Shown piece by piece: positions 1-11,711 of a stretch of DNA of 64,000 nt. The notes beneath the pieces are model-generated. The model made no database searches. It had not been told where the DNA came from and saw only the letters and a list, made by a program, of their open reading frames with translations. The DNA comes from Caldicellulosiruptor owensensis OL (GTDB lineage: Bacteria > Bacillota > Thermoanaerobacteria > Caldicellulosiruptorales > Caldicellulosiruptoraceae): positions 2,214,501 to 2,278,500 of the forward strand of contig NC_014657.1 of the NCBI RefSeq assembly GCF_000166335.1, in the 5' to 3' direction. The position numbers and the translations under genes are program-made. Each line of letters opens with the position of its first letter. Within the stretch, counting starts at the first letter, position 1.

Positions 1-1
1 C

Positions 2-241
2 CTTGCAATTGGAAACATAACAGGTGCTATGGTGTTCCAGTCATCTGTCCCTGTTGTTTTTGGTATAATCTTTACACCCTGGAACTTGAAAGGAATTACA
101 ATGGTATCTGCGATTTTGGCTTTTTCGTCTACTGTTTTAAATCTTTTGTGGGTTAAAATTAGAAAGAATGTCAATCCATTTACACTTTTGTTTGGTGGAG
201 TACTGTATCTTATATTTATAGCTTATGTTTTCTGGATATAA
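2..241 (+). CDS. Sodium/calcium antiporter family membrane protein, C-terminal part
   Basis: The reading frame is open from the left window edge, so only the last 79 or so residues are present and the start lies outside. The stretch GNITGAMVFQSSVPVVFG is typical of the second conserved alpha repeat of CaCA-family Na+/Ca2+ exchangers. It is followed by two further hydrophobic segments separated by a short basic loop, ending FIAYVFWI. The family exchanges cations across the cytoplasmic membrane. An internal ATG at 29 exists but is not a plausible start because the conserved motif begins before it. The exact ion cannot be told from this fragment. Confidence 0.7.
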   Translation, partial: LAIGNITGAMVFQSSVPVVFGIIFTPWNLKGITMVSAILAFSSTVLNLLWVKIRKNVNPFTLLFGGVLYLIFIAYVFWI

Positions 242-311
242 TTGTATAGATTTTTATTTCATGTTTGTGTTATAATTAAGAAAAACAAGCAAAACTTTAA
301 GGAGAAAAGCA

Positions 312-854
312 ATGAGTGATAGGGAAATACTGGAATTAATACTGGAAAAGGTTACTGTGCTTGACCAAAAGGTTGACAGGCTTGAAAAGAGGGTCGAAAG
401 CCTTGAAAAGAAAGTTGAAAGCCTTGAAAAGAGAGTTGAAAACCTTGAAAAGAAAGTTGAAGCCCTCGAAAGGAGAGTTGAAAGCCTCGAAAGAAGAGTT
501 GAGAGTCTCGAAAGAAGAGTTGAAAGCCTTGAAAAGAGAATGGATGCACTTGAGGCAAGAGTTGAAAGGTTAGAATTGCAGGTTGCAGAAAACACTCAGA
601 TTCTAAAAGCCTTGGAGCACTTAGCACAGGTAAACAAAGCAGAACATGACAATTTTACTCATCAGCTTGCACGGATTGAAGGCCTACTTTCTTCTGAGAT
701 ATCGAAAAATAAAGAAGAACATCAGATGCTTTTTGTTAAAACCGAAGAAAATTCTGAAAAGATAACAAGGCTTGAAAAAGACATGGTTGTAATCGAATCT
801 GTTTGCGGAAAGAATATGCAAGATATAGCTTTTTTGAAGGGTGTGAAGAATTAA
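312..854 (+). CDS. Heptad-repeat coiled-coil protein, function unknown
   Basis: This 180-residue protein is almost entirely coiled coil. Residues about 15-95 form near-perfect seven-residue repeats of the type LEKRVES, with Leu and Val at the a and d positions and alternating Glu and Lys/Arg. The rest (about 95-180) is a less regular helix containing LARIEGLLSSE and ITRLEKDMVVIES. There is no signal peptide or membrane segment, so it is probably cytoplasmic. The start follows AAGGAGAAAAGCA. It stands alone between the antiporter and the ABC operon, closed by its own terminator. The repeats are also repeated at DNA level, so length may vary between strains. Similar coiled-coil proteins are annotated only as hypothetical, and I cannot assign a role. 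Confidence 0.85.
   Translation: MSDREILELILEKVTVLDQKVDRLEKRVESLEKKVESLEKRVENLEKKVEALERRVESLERRVESLERRVESLEKRMDALEARVERLELQVAENTQILKALEHLAQVNKAEHDNFTHQLARIEGLLSSEISKNKEEHQMLFVKTEENSEKITRLEKDMVVIESVCGKNMQDIAFLKGVKN
381..575 (+). repeat. 21-bp tandem repeats encoding coiled-coil heptads
   Basis: About nine imperfect copies of a 21-bp unit (consensus like cttgaaaagagagttgaaagc) lie in phase with the reading frame, each encoding one heptad. Because the unit is a multiple of three, copy-number change would lengthen or shorten the coiled coil without a frameshift. Confidence 0.8.
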
Positions 855-870
855 AGAGCATTTACATACA

Positions 871-905
871 AAAAGCTGCCAATATATGCGGCAGCTTTTT
901 TATTT
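871..905 (+). terminator. Rho-independent terminator after the coiled-coil gene
   Basis: The stem AAAAGCTGCC / GGCAGCTTTT with a 7-8 nt loop is followed by a T run. It lies 17 bp after the stop codon of the coiled-coil gene. Confidence 0.9.
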
Positions 906-1034
906 TCTTCTTTGCAATATTTTCACCTCTATCTATTTTTTTATTTAACAAATTGTTAACACATTGTGATAAAGTTTATACTATAATTAAAGTTGAGCAC
1001 TTATATTTTATTGATTTTGGAGGAGGGATAATTT

Positions 1035-1988
1035 TTGATAAAGGTCGAACATTTAACCAAAAAGTACGGCCAGCACTATGCAATTCACGACATCTCATTT
1101 GAAGTGCAAAAGGGGGAGATTGTTGGTTTTCTAGGTCCAAACGGTGCTGGTAAATCTACTACAATGAATATAATCACAGGATACCTATCACCTACCGAAG
1201 GTACTGCATACGTCGACGGATTTGACATCTTAGAAGAACCAGAAGAAGTGAAAAAAAGAATTGGATACCTTCCTGAAAATCCACCGCTTTATATGGACAT
1301 GACTGTGCAAGAATACCTTGACTTTGTGAGCGATATCAAAAAGGTGGATAAAAAAGAGAAAAAAAGAAGCATGGATAAGATAATGGAAACTGTTGGCATT
1401 GCTCATGTGAAAAACAGGCTCATAAAAAATCTTTCAAAGGGATACAAGCAGAGGGTTGGACTTGCTCAGGCTTTAATTGGCAATCCTCCTGTTTTAATTT
1501 TGGATGAGCCAACAATTGGACTTGACCCAAAGCAGATAATTGAAATAAGGTCTGTTATAAAGTCGCTAAGAAGTGAACATACAATAATCTTAAGCTCACA
1601 TATCCTGCCAGAGGTAAGCGCAGTGTGTGAAAGAGTTCTGATAATCAACAAAGGCAAGATAGTTGCAAGCGACACACCCGAGAATCTATCTAAAAGACTT
1701 ACTCATGGAAGCAAACTTCAACTGAGGATTTTGGGTCAAAGACAAAAGGTTTATGGAATCCTTGAAAAGGTGCCAGGAGTAAAATACATAGAATTCATTG
1801 GACCAAAAGAACCAAACACTGTTGAGGTTATTGTTGAAGCAGAAAACGATATAGATATAAGGGCAGATATATTCTATGCACTGAGCGAAGCAAAACTTCC
1901 TATTTTGATGATGAGAGCGGTTGACCTGACACTTGAAGAAATCTTCCTGCAGCTTACAACCGAGGAGAAGGAGGCTGAAGCTGTATGA
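1035..1988 (+). CDS. ABC transporter ATP-binding protein (GldA/CcmA-like)
   Basis: This 317-residue ABC ATPase energises an ABC-2 exporter. Visible motifs are Walker A GPNGAGKST (about 33-41), the signature LSKGYKQR, Walker B VLILDEPTIGLD and the switch His in SSHIL. The C-terminal 100 residues are the extra domain common in export-type ATPases. The start is a TTG preceded by GGAGGAGGG, the only good ribosome binding site here. It overlaps the permease gene by four bases (ATGA), and the order ATPase, permease, GldG-like, DUF4340 matches the gliding-type (Gld) ABC cluster also found in non-gliding Firmicutes. The substrate is unknown. Confidence 0.92.
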   Translation: MIKVEHLTKKYGQHYAIHDISFEVQKGEIVGFLGPNGAGKSTTMNIITGYLSPTEGTAYVDGFDILEEPEEVKKRIGYLPENPPLYMDMTVQEYLDFVSDIKKVDKKEKKRSMDKIMETVGIAHVKNRLIKNLSKGYKQRVGLAQALIGNPPVLILDEPTIGLDPKQIIEIRSVIKSLRSEHTIILSSHILPEVSAVCERVLIINKGKIVASDTPENLSKRLTHGSKLQLRILGQRQKVYGILEKVPGVKYIEFIGPKEPNTVEVIVEAENDIDIRADIFYALSEAKLPILMMRAVDLTLEEIFLQLTTEEKEAEAV

Positions 1989-2848
1989 GTGCAGTTTTGA
2001 AAAAAGAGCTAAAAATATATTTTTCAACACCAACAGGTTATATATTCATGGGATTTTTCCTTTTGATTTCGGGATTTTTCTTTGCAGTGTCAAACCTGTT
2101 CCCAGCGAGCCCGAACTATACATCAGTGCTGGGTAACATAACATTCATATTCTTAGTTGTTGTGCCAGTGTTGACAATGAGACTTTTGAGTGAAGAGGCA
2201 AGAACAAAGACAGACCAGCTCCTTTTAACATCGCCTTTAAAACTGACAGACATTGTGCTTGGCAAGTATTTGGCTGCTGTTACTGTTTTTGTTATTACCA
2301 TTGCCGTTACCATTTTGTATCCCATAATACTTTCTTTTTACGGCGACATTCCTGTTGCAGAAACACTGGGTGCATATATAGGATTTTTCCTTCTTGGATG
2401 CTCATTTATTTCAATAGGTCTTTTTATATCATCACTGACAGACAACCAGTTCATTGCAGCTGTGGTGACATTTTCTGCACTGCTTTTGACATGGGTTGTG
2501 GACTGGCTTGAGTCTGCACTCCCAACAGACAGAGTTGCAGGATTTATATTTGTGCTAATTCTTATTGGGATAGTTAGCGCATGGATTTACCTTACGATAA
2601 GAAATATAATTGTCAGCGTTTCAGCAGGAGTGGCAGGAGCAGCAGCATTTGTTGCGGTGTACATCTTAAAACCTGACTTTTATGACAATGCTATAGTTAG
2701 ATTTTTCAAGTGGTTTTCGCTTTTAAGTAGATATCAAAAATTCACAAACGGACTTCTGGATTTGTCATCAATAGTCTACTATCTATCTTTTATATTTGTT
2801 TTTATATTCCTTACAATAAGAGTACTTGAAAAAAGAAGATGGAGCTAA
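1985..2848 (+). CDS. ABC-2 type transporter permease (GldF-like)
   Basis: This 287-residue integral membrane protein has about six hydrophobic helices. The N-terminal segment KKELKIYFSTPTGYIFMGFFLLISGFFF and the later LRLLSEEARTKTDQLLLTSP are characteristic of the ABC-2/GldF permease family. It is translationally coupled to the upstream ATPase by a four-base overlap and continues into the GldG-like gene. It should form the membrane channel of the exporter. The transported substrate is not evident; in this family links to cell-surface functions are known but not universal. Confidence 0.9.
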   Translation: MSAVLKKELKIYFSTPTGYIFMGFFLLISGFFFAVSNLFPASPNYTSVLGNITFIFLVVVPVLTMRLLSEEARTKTDQLLLTSPLKLTDIVLGKYLAAVTVFVITIAVTILYPIILSFYGDIPVAETLGAYIGFFLLGCSFISIGLFISSLTDNQFIAAVVTFSALLLTWVVDWLESALPTDRVAGFIFVLILIGIVSAWIYLTIRNIIVSVSAGVAGAAAFVAVYILKPDFYDNAIVRFFKWFSLLSRYQKFTNGLLDLSSIVYYLSFIFVFIFLTIRVLEKRRWS

Positions 2849-2862
2849 AAAGGGGGAAGAAC

Positions 2863-4320
2863 ATGGTGAAACTTGATTTTAAAGCTATTAAGAGCTCGTT
2901 CAAAACAAGAAAGTTCAAATATGGCGGATACGCTGCTATGCTAACTGCATCTGTAATCGCTATCCTGATAGTTTTGAACCTTTTGGTTGGTCAAATTCCA
3001 GCAAAGCTTGACCTTACACACAACAGACTTTATTCACTTTCAAAACCTACGGTTGACCTTTTGAAAAACCTAAAAAAAGATGTCACAATTTATGCTCTTT
3101 TTCCGACCGGAAATGAAAACCCTGTGATCTCTGAGTTTATCCAGAAATATGCTGAGAAATCCTCACATGTAAAGATTAAATACATAGACCCTTATAAAAA
3201 TCCAGGGTTTGTTAAAAAATATGATACAAGCGGTTCTGGCATTGATGAGGGTTCGCTTATTGTCGAAAGCGGAAATAAGTTTAGAGTAATCAACAGATAC
3301 GACATGGTTGACTACTCATATAACGAACAGACAGGTAGTACAAATGTAACAGGTCTTACAATAGAACAAAAACTGACACCTGCAATCTTGTATGTTACAT
3401 CGGACAAAAGCCCTGTTTTGTACGAGCTAAAAGGTCACGGAGAGGACACGCTAATTAGCCTTGGCATTTCAAGCGAAATTGAGGCTGCAAACTATGAGAT
3501 AAGAGATTTAAACCTTTTAACTGAAAAGAGCGTACCTCAAGATGCAACAGCTGTTGTAGTAATTTCTCCAAAAACAGATATCTCAGACATTGAGCTCAAA
3601 AAATTAAAAGATTATATAAATGGCGGCGGGCGTGTAATGTTTTTAATGGATCTATTGAAAGATGAGCTCAAAAACTTCAACAGCCTGTTTGAAAGTTTGG
3701 GAGTAAGGCTTGAACATGGAATTGTCATGGAAGGTGACAATAACTACAACGCAGGAAACCCTGTGTGGATACTGCCAAAACTTGAATCCCATGATATTGT
3801 AAACCCAATTGATCTTAACAACATGTATATGCTCATACCAAATGCCCAGCCAATTGTAGAAACAAAGTTCAAGAAAAGAACAATCACCATCGAAAAACTT
3901 CTTACAACAACATCTAATTCCTGGCTTAGAAAAGATTTGAACTCAACATCGCTTAACAAAGAAAAAGGTGATGAGAGCGGTCCGTTTACTTTGGCTGTTG
4001 CTATTACTGATAAAGCAGATACCCTCAACGCAAAATTAAGACCAAGAGACGCAAAAATTGTAATAGTTGGCAACGCAACATTTTTGAATGCTCAGTTTTC
4101 AAAAAACGTCCCAGGGAATTTGAACTTTGTTGTAAATGCCCTTAACTGGTTGCAAGACAAAAAAGATACTCTACAGATTCAACCAAAAGATCTTACAACA
4201 TTCAGGCTAAATCTTAGTACAACACAGGCCATGATCTGGTCGGTAGTTACTGTGGTTGGAATACCTCTTGTTATCTTAATATTAGGACTTACAATCTGGC
4301 TTAGGAGGAGACATCTATGA
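2863..4320 (+). CDS. GldG-like ABC transporter auxiliary protein
   Basis: This protein of about 485 residues has one N-terminal transmembrane helix (around 25-50), a large extracytoplasmic domain and a C-terminal helix followed by WLRRRHL. The sequence LDLTHNRLYSLSKPTVDLLKNLKKDVTIYALFP is the hallmark of the GldG/ABC-type uncharacterised transport domain. An in-frame ATG lies 24 bases upstream inside the end of the permease gene, but GGGGGAAGA precedes the ATG at 2863, which I prefer. The stop overlaps the next gene by four bases (ATGA). Its role is probably to extend the exporter outside the membrane; the mechanism is not known. Confidence 0.85.
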   Translation: MVKLDFKAIKSSFKTRKFKYGGYAAMLTASVIAILIVLNLLVGQIPAKLDLTHNRLYSLSKPTVDLLKNLKKDVTIYALFPTGNENPVISEFIQKYAEKSSHVKIKYIDPYKNPGFVKKYDTSGSGIDEGSLIVESGNKFRVINRYDMVDYSYNEQTGSTNVTGLTIEQKLTPAILYVTSDKSPVLYELKGHGEDTLISLGISSEIEAANYEIRDLNLLTEKSVPQDATAVVVISPKTDISDIELKKLKDYINGGGRVMFLMDLLKDELKNFNSLFESLGVRLEHGIVMEGDNNYNAGNPVWILPKLESHDIVNPIDLNNMYMLIPNAQPIVETKFKKRTITIEKLLTTTSNSWLRKDLNSTSLNKEKGDESGPFTLAVAITDKADTLNAKLRPRDAKIVIVGNATFLNAQFSKNVPGNLNFVVNALNWLQDKKDTLQIQPKDLTTFRLNLSTTQAMIWSVVTVVGIPLVILILGLTIWLRRRHL

Positions 4321-5759
4321 GAAAGAAAAAAAACAGGCTTTTTACAGTTATATCTGTTCTTTTAATTTTAGTACTTGTAATTGGTGCATATTTCTATGTA
4401 AGCTATATAAATAAAAAAAAGAAAGAGGCTGAAGAAAAAAAGTCTCCATCTACTATATGGATAGCAAACTTTGACAGAAATAAGATTACAAAGATAGACA
4501 TCAAGCATGACGATGTTCACCTTGTCCTTGAAAAGGTAAAAGACAAGTGGATTGTAAATGGGATCAACAACCCTCTTTATTTTGACCAGGACAAGATCGA
4601 CGATATAGCATTTTCGTGCGCTCAAATGATAGCCGAAAAAATAGTTGACACTAACCCAAAAGACCTCAAAAAATACGGGCTTGACAACCCAAAATCAATT
4701 GTTGAGGCAACTTTCAGCGACGGGAAAAAGGTCACATTTTATCTTGGGTCTGAAACGCCAATAACTTCGACCTATTACTTAATGAAAAAAGGTGACCCAA
4801 AAGTTTATGTTGTGTGGACAAACCATGCAGAAAACTTTACTATAAAACCTTCTAAGCTTTTGAGTGTCAAAATACCAGAAATAGATACGCAAAATATTAC
4901 CTATGTCAAACTTGTCAGAAAAGGACAACCTACAATTGAAATTAAAAAAGTTAATGAAAAAAACAAAGAAGACAATGAATGGAAATATTATGTGAGACTT
5001 TGGAGCCTTATTCAGCCATATAGCCAGCCTGTTGGAGTTGCAAGTGACAAGTTTTCAGAATTTATAGAGAATGTTCCAAATTTCAGTCCTGAAGATGTTG
5101 TTGGTGAAGATGTTTATAATTCTAAGTACGGACTGCAATCACCAAAAATTGAGCTCATTGTGAAAGACAATAAAAATACTTTGCATCTTTTTGTGGGTAA
5201 CAATGCAGACGATTCAACTGTCTACTGCAAAACGGCAGACTCAAAAGTTGTATTTACAATGTCAACTTATAAGACAGAGTTCATGAACAACATAAAACCA
5301 TTTGACCTCATAGAAAAGTTTGCTTATATTGTAAATATAGACTATGTTGACAAGATTGAAATATTCACACCAGATAAAAAACACACCCTCATACTTGACA
5401 AAAAGCTTATTAAAAAAGCTACAAGCGAAGAAGAAACTGATGAGTACAAATATAACTTTAAGGCAGATGGTCGAAAGATTGATGAAGATACTTTCAAGAA
5501 ATTCTATCAAGAAATTATTGGCCTTTTAATTGACGGCGAAAACGACAAAAAACCGACAGGCACACCCGAGGTTACCATGAAATTCTATCTTGTCAACAAA
5601 AAGGTTGATGTGATGGAGTACATTCCTTACAACGACGATTTTTACATGGTTGTTCGAAATGGAAAGTCTGATTTTGTGATTGCAAAAGAACAGGTTCAAA
5701 AGGTGCTGAAAGATTTAGAAGACTTGGTTGCAGGCAAGTACAAACCGCCAGAGAACTAA
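4317..5759 (+). CDS. DUF4340 domain membrane-anchored protein
   Basis: This 480-residue protein has an N-terminal transmembrane helix (about 9-30) and repeated alpha/beta units such as WIANFDRNKITKIDIKH and LVLEKVKDKWIVNG, typical of DUF4340. DUF4340 genes characteristically follow GldG-like genes, as here, with a four-base overlap. A C-terminal DUF4340-like repeat begins near residue 240 (VVGEDVYNSKYGLQSPKIEL). It is the last gene of the operon, followed after 8 bp by a terminator hairpin. The function is unknown. Position and anchoring suggest it works with the exporter on the outer face of the membrane. Confidence 0.85.
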   Translation: MRKKKNRLFTVISVLLILVLVIGAYFYVSYINKKKKEAEEKKSPSTIWIANFDRNKITKIDIKHDDVHLVLEKVKDKWIVNGINNPLYFDQDKIDDIAFSCAQMIAEKIVDTNPKDLKKYGLDNPKSIVEATFSDGKKVTFYLGSETPITSTYYLMKKGDPKVYVVWTNHAENFTIKPSKLLSVKIPEIDTQNITYVKLVRKGQPTIEIKKVNEKNKEDNEWKYYVRLWSLIQPYSQPVGVASDKFSEFIENVPNFSPEDVVGEDVYNSKYGLQSPKIELIVKDNKNTLHLFVGNNADDSTVYCKTADSKVVFTMSTYKTEFMNNIKPFDLIEKFAYIVNIDYVDKIEIFTPDKKHTLILDKKLIKKATSEEETDEYKYNFKADGRKIDEDTFKKFYQEIIGLLIDGENDKKPTGTPEVTMKFYLVNKKVDVMEYIPYNDDFYMVVRNGKSDFVIAKEQVQKVLKDLEDLVAGKYKPPEN

Positions 5760-5766
5760 TCAAAAA

Positions 5767-5801
5767 AGGAGCTGTCAAACCACGGCAGCTCCTTATATTT
5801 T
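5767..5801 (+). terminator. Terminator of the Gld-like ABC operon
   Basis: The stem GGAGCTG / CAGCTCC has an 11-nt loop and is followed by a T-rich tail, immediately after the DUF4340 stop codon. Confidence 0.8.
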
Positions 5802-5845
5802 TGTCATGTGGTTTGGCTTAATATCTTTATATCATTTTTAGTTTT

Positions 5846-5874
5846 TTGATATTGTATGTCTACTTGTTGATAAA
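5846..5874 (+). promoter_or_regulatory. Candidate promoter of the GH2 gene
   Basis: TTGATA (5846-5851) and GATAAA (5869-5874) are separated by 17 bp, about 60 bp before the GH2 start codon. The match to sigma-A consensus is moderate and unproven. Confidence 0.4.
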
Positions 5875-5883
5875 GTAAAATGA

Positions 5884-9015
<3,132 letters not shown>

Positions 9016-9021
9016 AAAATC

Positions 9022-9060
9022 AAAAGGGCTTGTCCAAAGTCTATAGGAACAAGCCCTTTT
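9022..9060. terminator. Bidirectional terminator between GH2 and GH43 genes
   Basis: The stem AAAAGGGCTTGT / ACAAGCCCTTTT (12 bp) has a 15-nt loop with T/A runs on both sides. It sits between two convergent genes. Confidence 0.9.
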
Positions 9061-9071
9061 GAAAATTTTTT

Positions 9072-9950
9072 TTATATGATTTCTAAATCTTTTTCATCCA
9101 CCTTTACAAACAAAGGTATCTCATTCCCTCTTGAATTCGGGCTGTGGACTGAAAGCATAAGTTCACCTTCAAAGGTTCTAAAAAGCATGCCATGCCCACC
9201 ATCATCTGAAAAAATTAGCTCTGGTTTGTGCTGCCATGGACCTAAAATGCCACCTGACAGTGACTTTGCAACTCCAACACAGTACCTCTTTTCTCTATCA
9301 AAGCTTGACCAGAGTATTAAAAGACTGCCATTTTGGGTTCTGAACAAAAACGGACCGTCTGTCACAAAACATTCCCTGCCGTCTTTGACTTTAATACTTG
9401 CTGTCCATGGTGCACTGGAGGCTGTAAAAAGTAAAATGGGCTTACCAATAATTCTTTTCAAATCATCTGAAAGTCCTGCTGCCCAAATTTGCCCGTCATA
9501 AACCTCTATCCATTCACGGCAGAAAACAAGCCATGGATTTGAATCCTGGTCAATATACAGAGTCCCATCAAGGCACATCCAATTTGGTGGCGTAACAGGT
9601 CCATCGCTGTGTTCAACGTACGGTCCTTCTAAAGAGCTTGATACCAGAACCTGAGTGCCTCTTTTCCCATCAGGTGAACAAAATGTTGCAAACATATAAT
9701 ACTTGCCATTATAAAAGTGTACCTCAGGTGCCCAGAAATTTCTGTCTGCCCAAAAACCCTCAGGCGGTCTGAATGCCGGATATGGTCCATCAAAATTTTC
9801 AAGGTCAGATGTCGCATAATAGTCAAAACCAGTTGCTTTTTCATTACCCCAGCAGTTTTTATCAGTTGTGCCAAACATGTAGTATACTCTTTTTCCTTTT
9901 ACAGGCACAATGAAAGGGTCACGAATATACACATCCTGCCTTTTTAACAT
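9072..9950 (-). CDS. GH43-type five-bladed beta-propeller glycosidase
   Basis: This 292-residue protein matches the single-domain core of clan GH-F/family 43 (arabinanases, arabinofuranosidases, xylosidases). Recognisable pieces are the N-terminal IRDPFIVPV with the likely catalytic base Asp, FWAPEVHFYNGKYYMFAT, LDGTLYIDQDSNPWLVFCREW, and a late GHGMLFRTFEGELML strand. It has no signal peptide, so it should act on imported oligosaccharides. Its start codon directly abuts the stop codon of the histidine kinase gene, so it is translationally linked to the YesMN/ABC operon and is probably an intracellular enzyme for the sugar that system senses. The specificity within GH43 cannot be decided. Confidence 0.82.
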   Translation of the reverse strand: MLKRQDVYIRDPFIVPVKGKRVYYMFGTTDKNCWGNEKATGFDYYATSDLENFDGPYPAFRPPEGFWADRNFWAPEVHFYNGKYYMFATFCSPDGKRGTQVLVSSSLEGPYVEHSDGPVTPPNWMCLDGTLYIDQDSNPWLVFCREWIEVYDGQIWAAGLSDDLKRIIGKPILLFTASSAPWTASIKVKDGRECFVTDGPFLFRTQNGSLLILWSSFDREKRYCVGVAKSLSGGILGPWQHKPELIFSDDGGHGMLFRTFEGELMLSVHSPNSRGNEIPLFVKVDEKDLEII

Positions 9951-11705
9951 TTAATCATTCTCCTTTCCACCTTCAAAGTTAATAGGAAGCTCCATTTTTA
10001 CAACTGTCCCCAAACCCAGCTTGCTCCAAACTTTGAGTTTAAAGTTCTTCCCATAGATGAGTTTTAATCTTTCATTAGTATTCAAAAGCCCAATATGCTC
10101 TGAAAACTCAAAATCTTGTGAAAACCTGCTCTGAACCTCTTCCAATTTTTCTTTGCTCATTCCAATTCCATTGTCTACAACCCAAATTGCGAGGAAATCT
10201 GAATCATTTTTTAGCCTTTTTATTCTGATTTTTATCCCACATCTTTTTTCTGAAGGTTTTATCCCGTGATAGATTGAATTTTCTATCAAGGGTTGAAACA
10301 AGAGCTTCATCACTTTTATCTCAAGCACATCTTCACTATAGTCCCAAAACACATCAAATTTCTCTTTATACCTTGCTTTGACAAGCTCAATATATGCTTG
10401 GGTAGCTTTAATCTCATCTCTTAGGAAGATGGTACTTTTTGGATTACTCAGAGAATATTTGAGTATTGCCGAGAGGTTTTCTATCATTTTTGTGATTTCG
10501 TTTGGAGTGCCTGTAAGTGCCAAAGTTTTAAGGTATATGTGTTCAAAAGTATTGAAAAGAAAGTGAGGATTAATTTGAGCTTGCAAAGCTAAAAGTTCCA
10601 AAGCTTGAAGACGTGTTGTTAGATAATGCCTCTCAATAAAGTTTCTTATTACATTGTACATTATATATCCATACTCGTCATTTGAAGTAATTTTTATTTC
10701 TTTTGGCGGTTTTCCTTCTGTTGCTAAATTTATTGTATCTATAATCTTTTTAATATTCCTGTAGTTTACCTTGGCGATGTAGTATGAGGCAGCAAAAGCG
10801 ATAACTATAAAAATTAAAAGTAACACCAGTGTCACCTTGAAAAGCCTGATAGGAATGCTGTAAAGATAATCTTTGGAAACCACCGAAACAAAGGTCAAGT
10901 TGTATTTTTTTGACTCTAATCTTTTTGTGAGATAGTTGTCTGTTCCTTTTTTGGGTAGGACTATACTTAAAGTATTAGAGTCATCTGATTGGTTCGATAC
11001 CAACACATTCCCATTTTGGTCCAATATGTACATTGCATGTTCAGGGATTGAGCTTGGAAGATTTAATAACTTTTTTATTCGGTCGTAGTAAAAATTGAGA
11101 ACAATGACACCCTCATCCACATTAGAATATGCAGATTTTATCTTCTTGTAGATTGTCAAAACATCAATTGACTCTCCAGTAAAGTTGTAAGGCTGGATTT
11201 TCCTTCTTTCCACCCATATTAATTCTCTATGTTTTTTATACTGTTCAAACCACCATTTGTCATAGAAATACTGAAAGTTGGTTATTCCCTCTGGTGTAAC
11301 AATAAAGTTGCCTTCAGGGTTTTCGAAATAAACATAGATGGAATGTATGAACGGCTTTGAATAAGATATCGAATTTAAAACATTTTTGAATATATTAAGT
11401 TGCCAGATATCTTCTAAGGAAAAATACATTGAGTTCAAAATTCTCTTTATCTGAAGGGTAACATCTTTGTTTATCCCAAATACCATATAAAGATAGTCTA
11501 TCTCACCGAGCATAAGCTCGACATTGTTCTTACTCTGTATTAACATTGTCTCTAAATTTTTGTTTATTTCATTTTTGACGTATTGTTCTATAATGATGCA
11601 TGAAAAAAGCCCAAGAATAGTTATTATCACAATGGGCACAATAACTATCTGTACAAAATTCTTTTTGAAAATCTTGCTTTTATAAAGCCCGTTTTTTCTT
11701 TTCAT
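9951..11705 (-). CDS. Sensor histidine kinase, YesM family
   Basis: This 584-residue membrane kinase has a first transmembrane helix (about 17-38), an extracytoplasmic sensor region (about 40-285) and a second helix (about 288-310). A HAMP-like linker follows, then the His_kinase domain with the phosphoacceptor motif INPHFLFNTFEHIYL, then the HATPase with N-box FQPLIENSIYHGI and glycine box DNGIGMS. This layout is that of LytS/YesM sugar-sensing kinases. It lies 6 bp after the partner regulator gene. In the family, the extracellular domain senses oligosaccharides, often with the solute-binding protein, and controls the neighbouring ABC transporter. Confidence 0.93.
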   Translation of the reverse strand: MKRKNGLYKSKIFKKNFVQIVIVPIVIITILGLFSCIIIEQYVKNEINKNLETMLIQSKNNVELMLGEIDYLYMVFGINKDVTLQIKRILNSMYFSLEDIWQLNIFKNVLNSISYSKPFIHSIYVYFENPEGNFIVTPEGITNFQYFYDKWWFEQYKKHRELIWVERRKIQPYNFTGESIDVLTIYKKIKSAYSNVDEGVIVLNFYYDRIKKLLNLPSSIPEHAMYILDQNGNVLVSNQSDDSNTLSIVLPKKGTDNYLTKRLESKKYNLTFVSVVSKDYLYSIPIRLFKVTLVLLLIFIVIAFAASYYIAKVNYRNIKKIIDTINLATEGKPPKEIKITSNDEYGYIMYNVIRNFIERHYLTTRLQALELLALQAQINPHFLFNTFEHIYLKTLALTGTPNEITKMIENLSAILKYSLSNPKSTIFLRDEIKATQAYIELVKARYKEKFDVFWDYSEDVLEIKVMKLLFQPLIENSIYHGIKPSEKRCGIKIRIKRLKNDSDFLAIWVVDNGIGMSKEKLEEVQSRFSQDFEFSEHIGLLNTNERLKLIYGKNFKLKVWSKLGLGTVVKMELPINFEGGKEND

Positions 11706-11711
11706 AGTAGT

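Noticed and set aside
254-627. Long minus-strand and second plus-strand frames opposite the coiled-coil gene
   Set aside because: They are by-products of the 21-bp repeat composition (Ser/Leu/Phe-rich translations) without ribosome binding sites.
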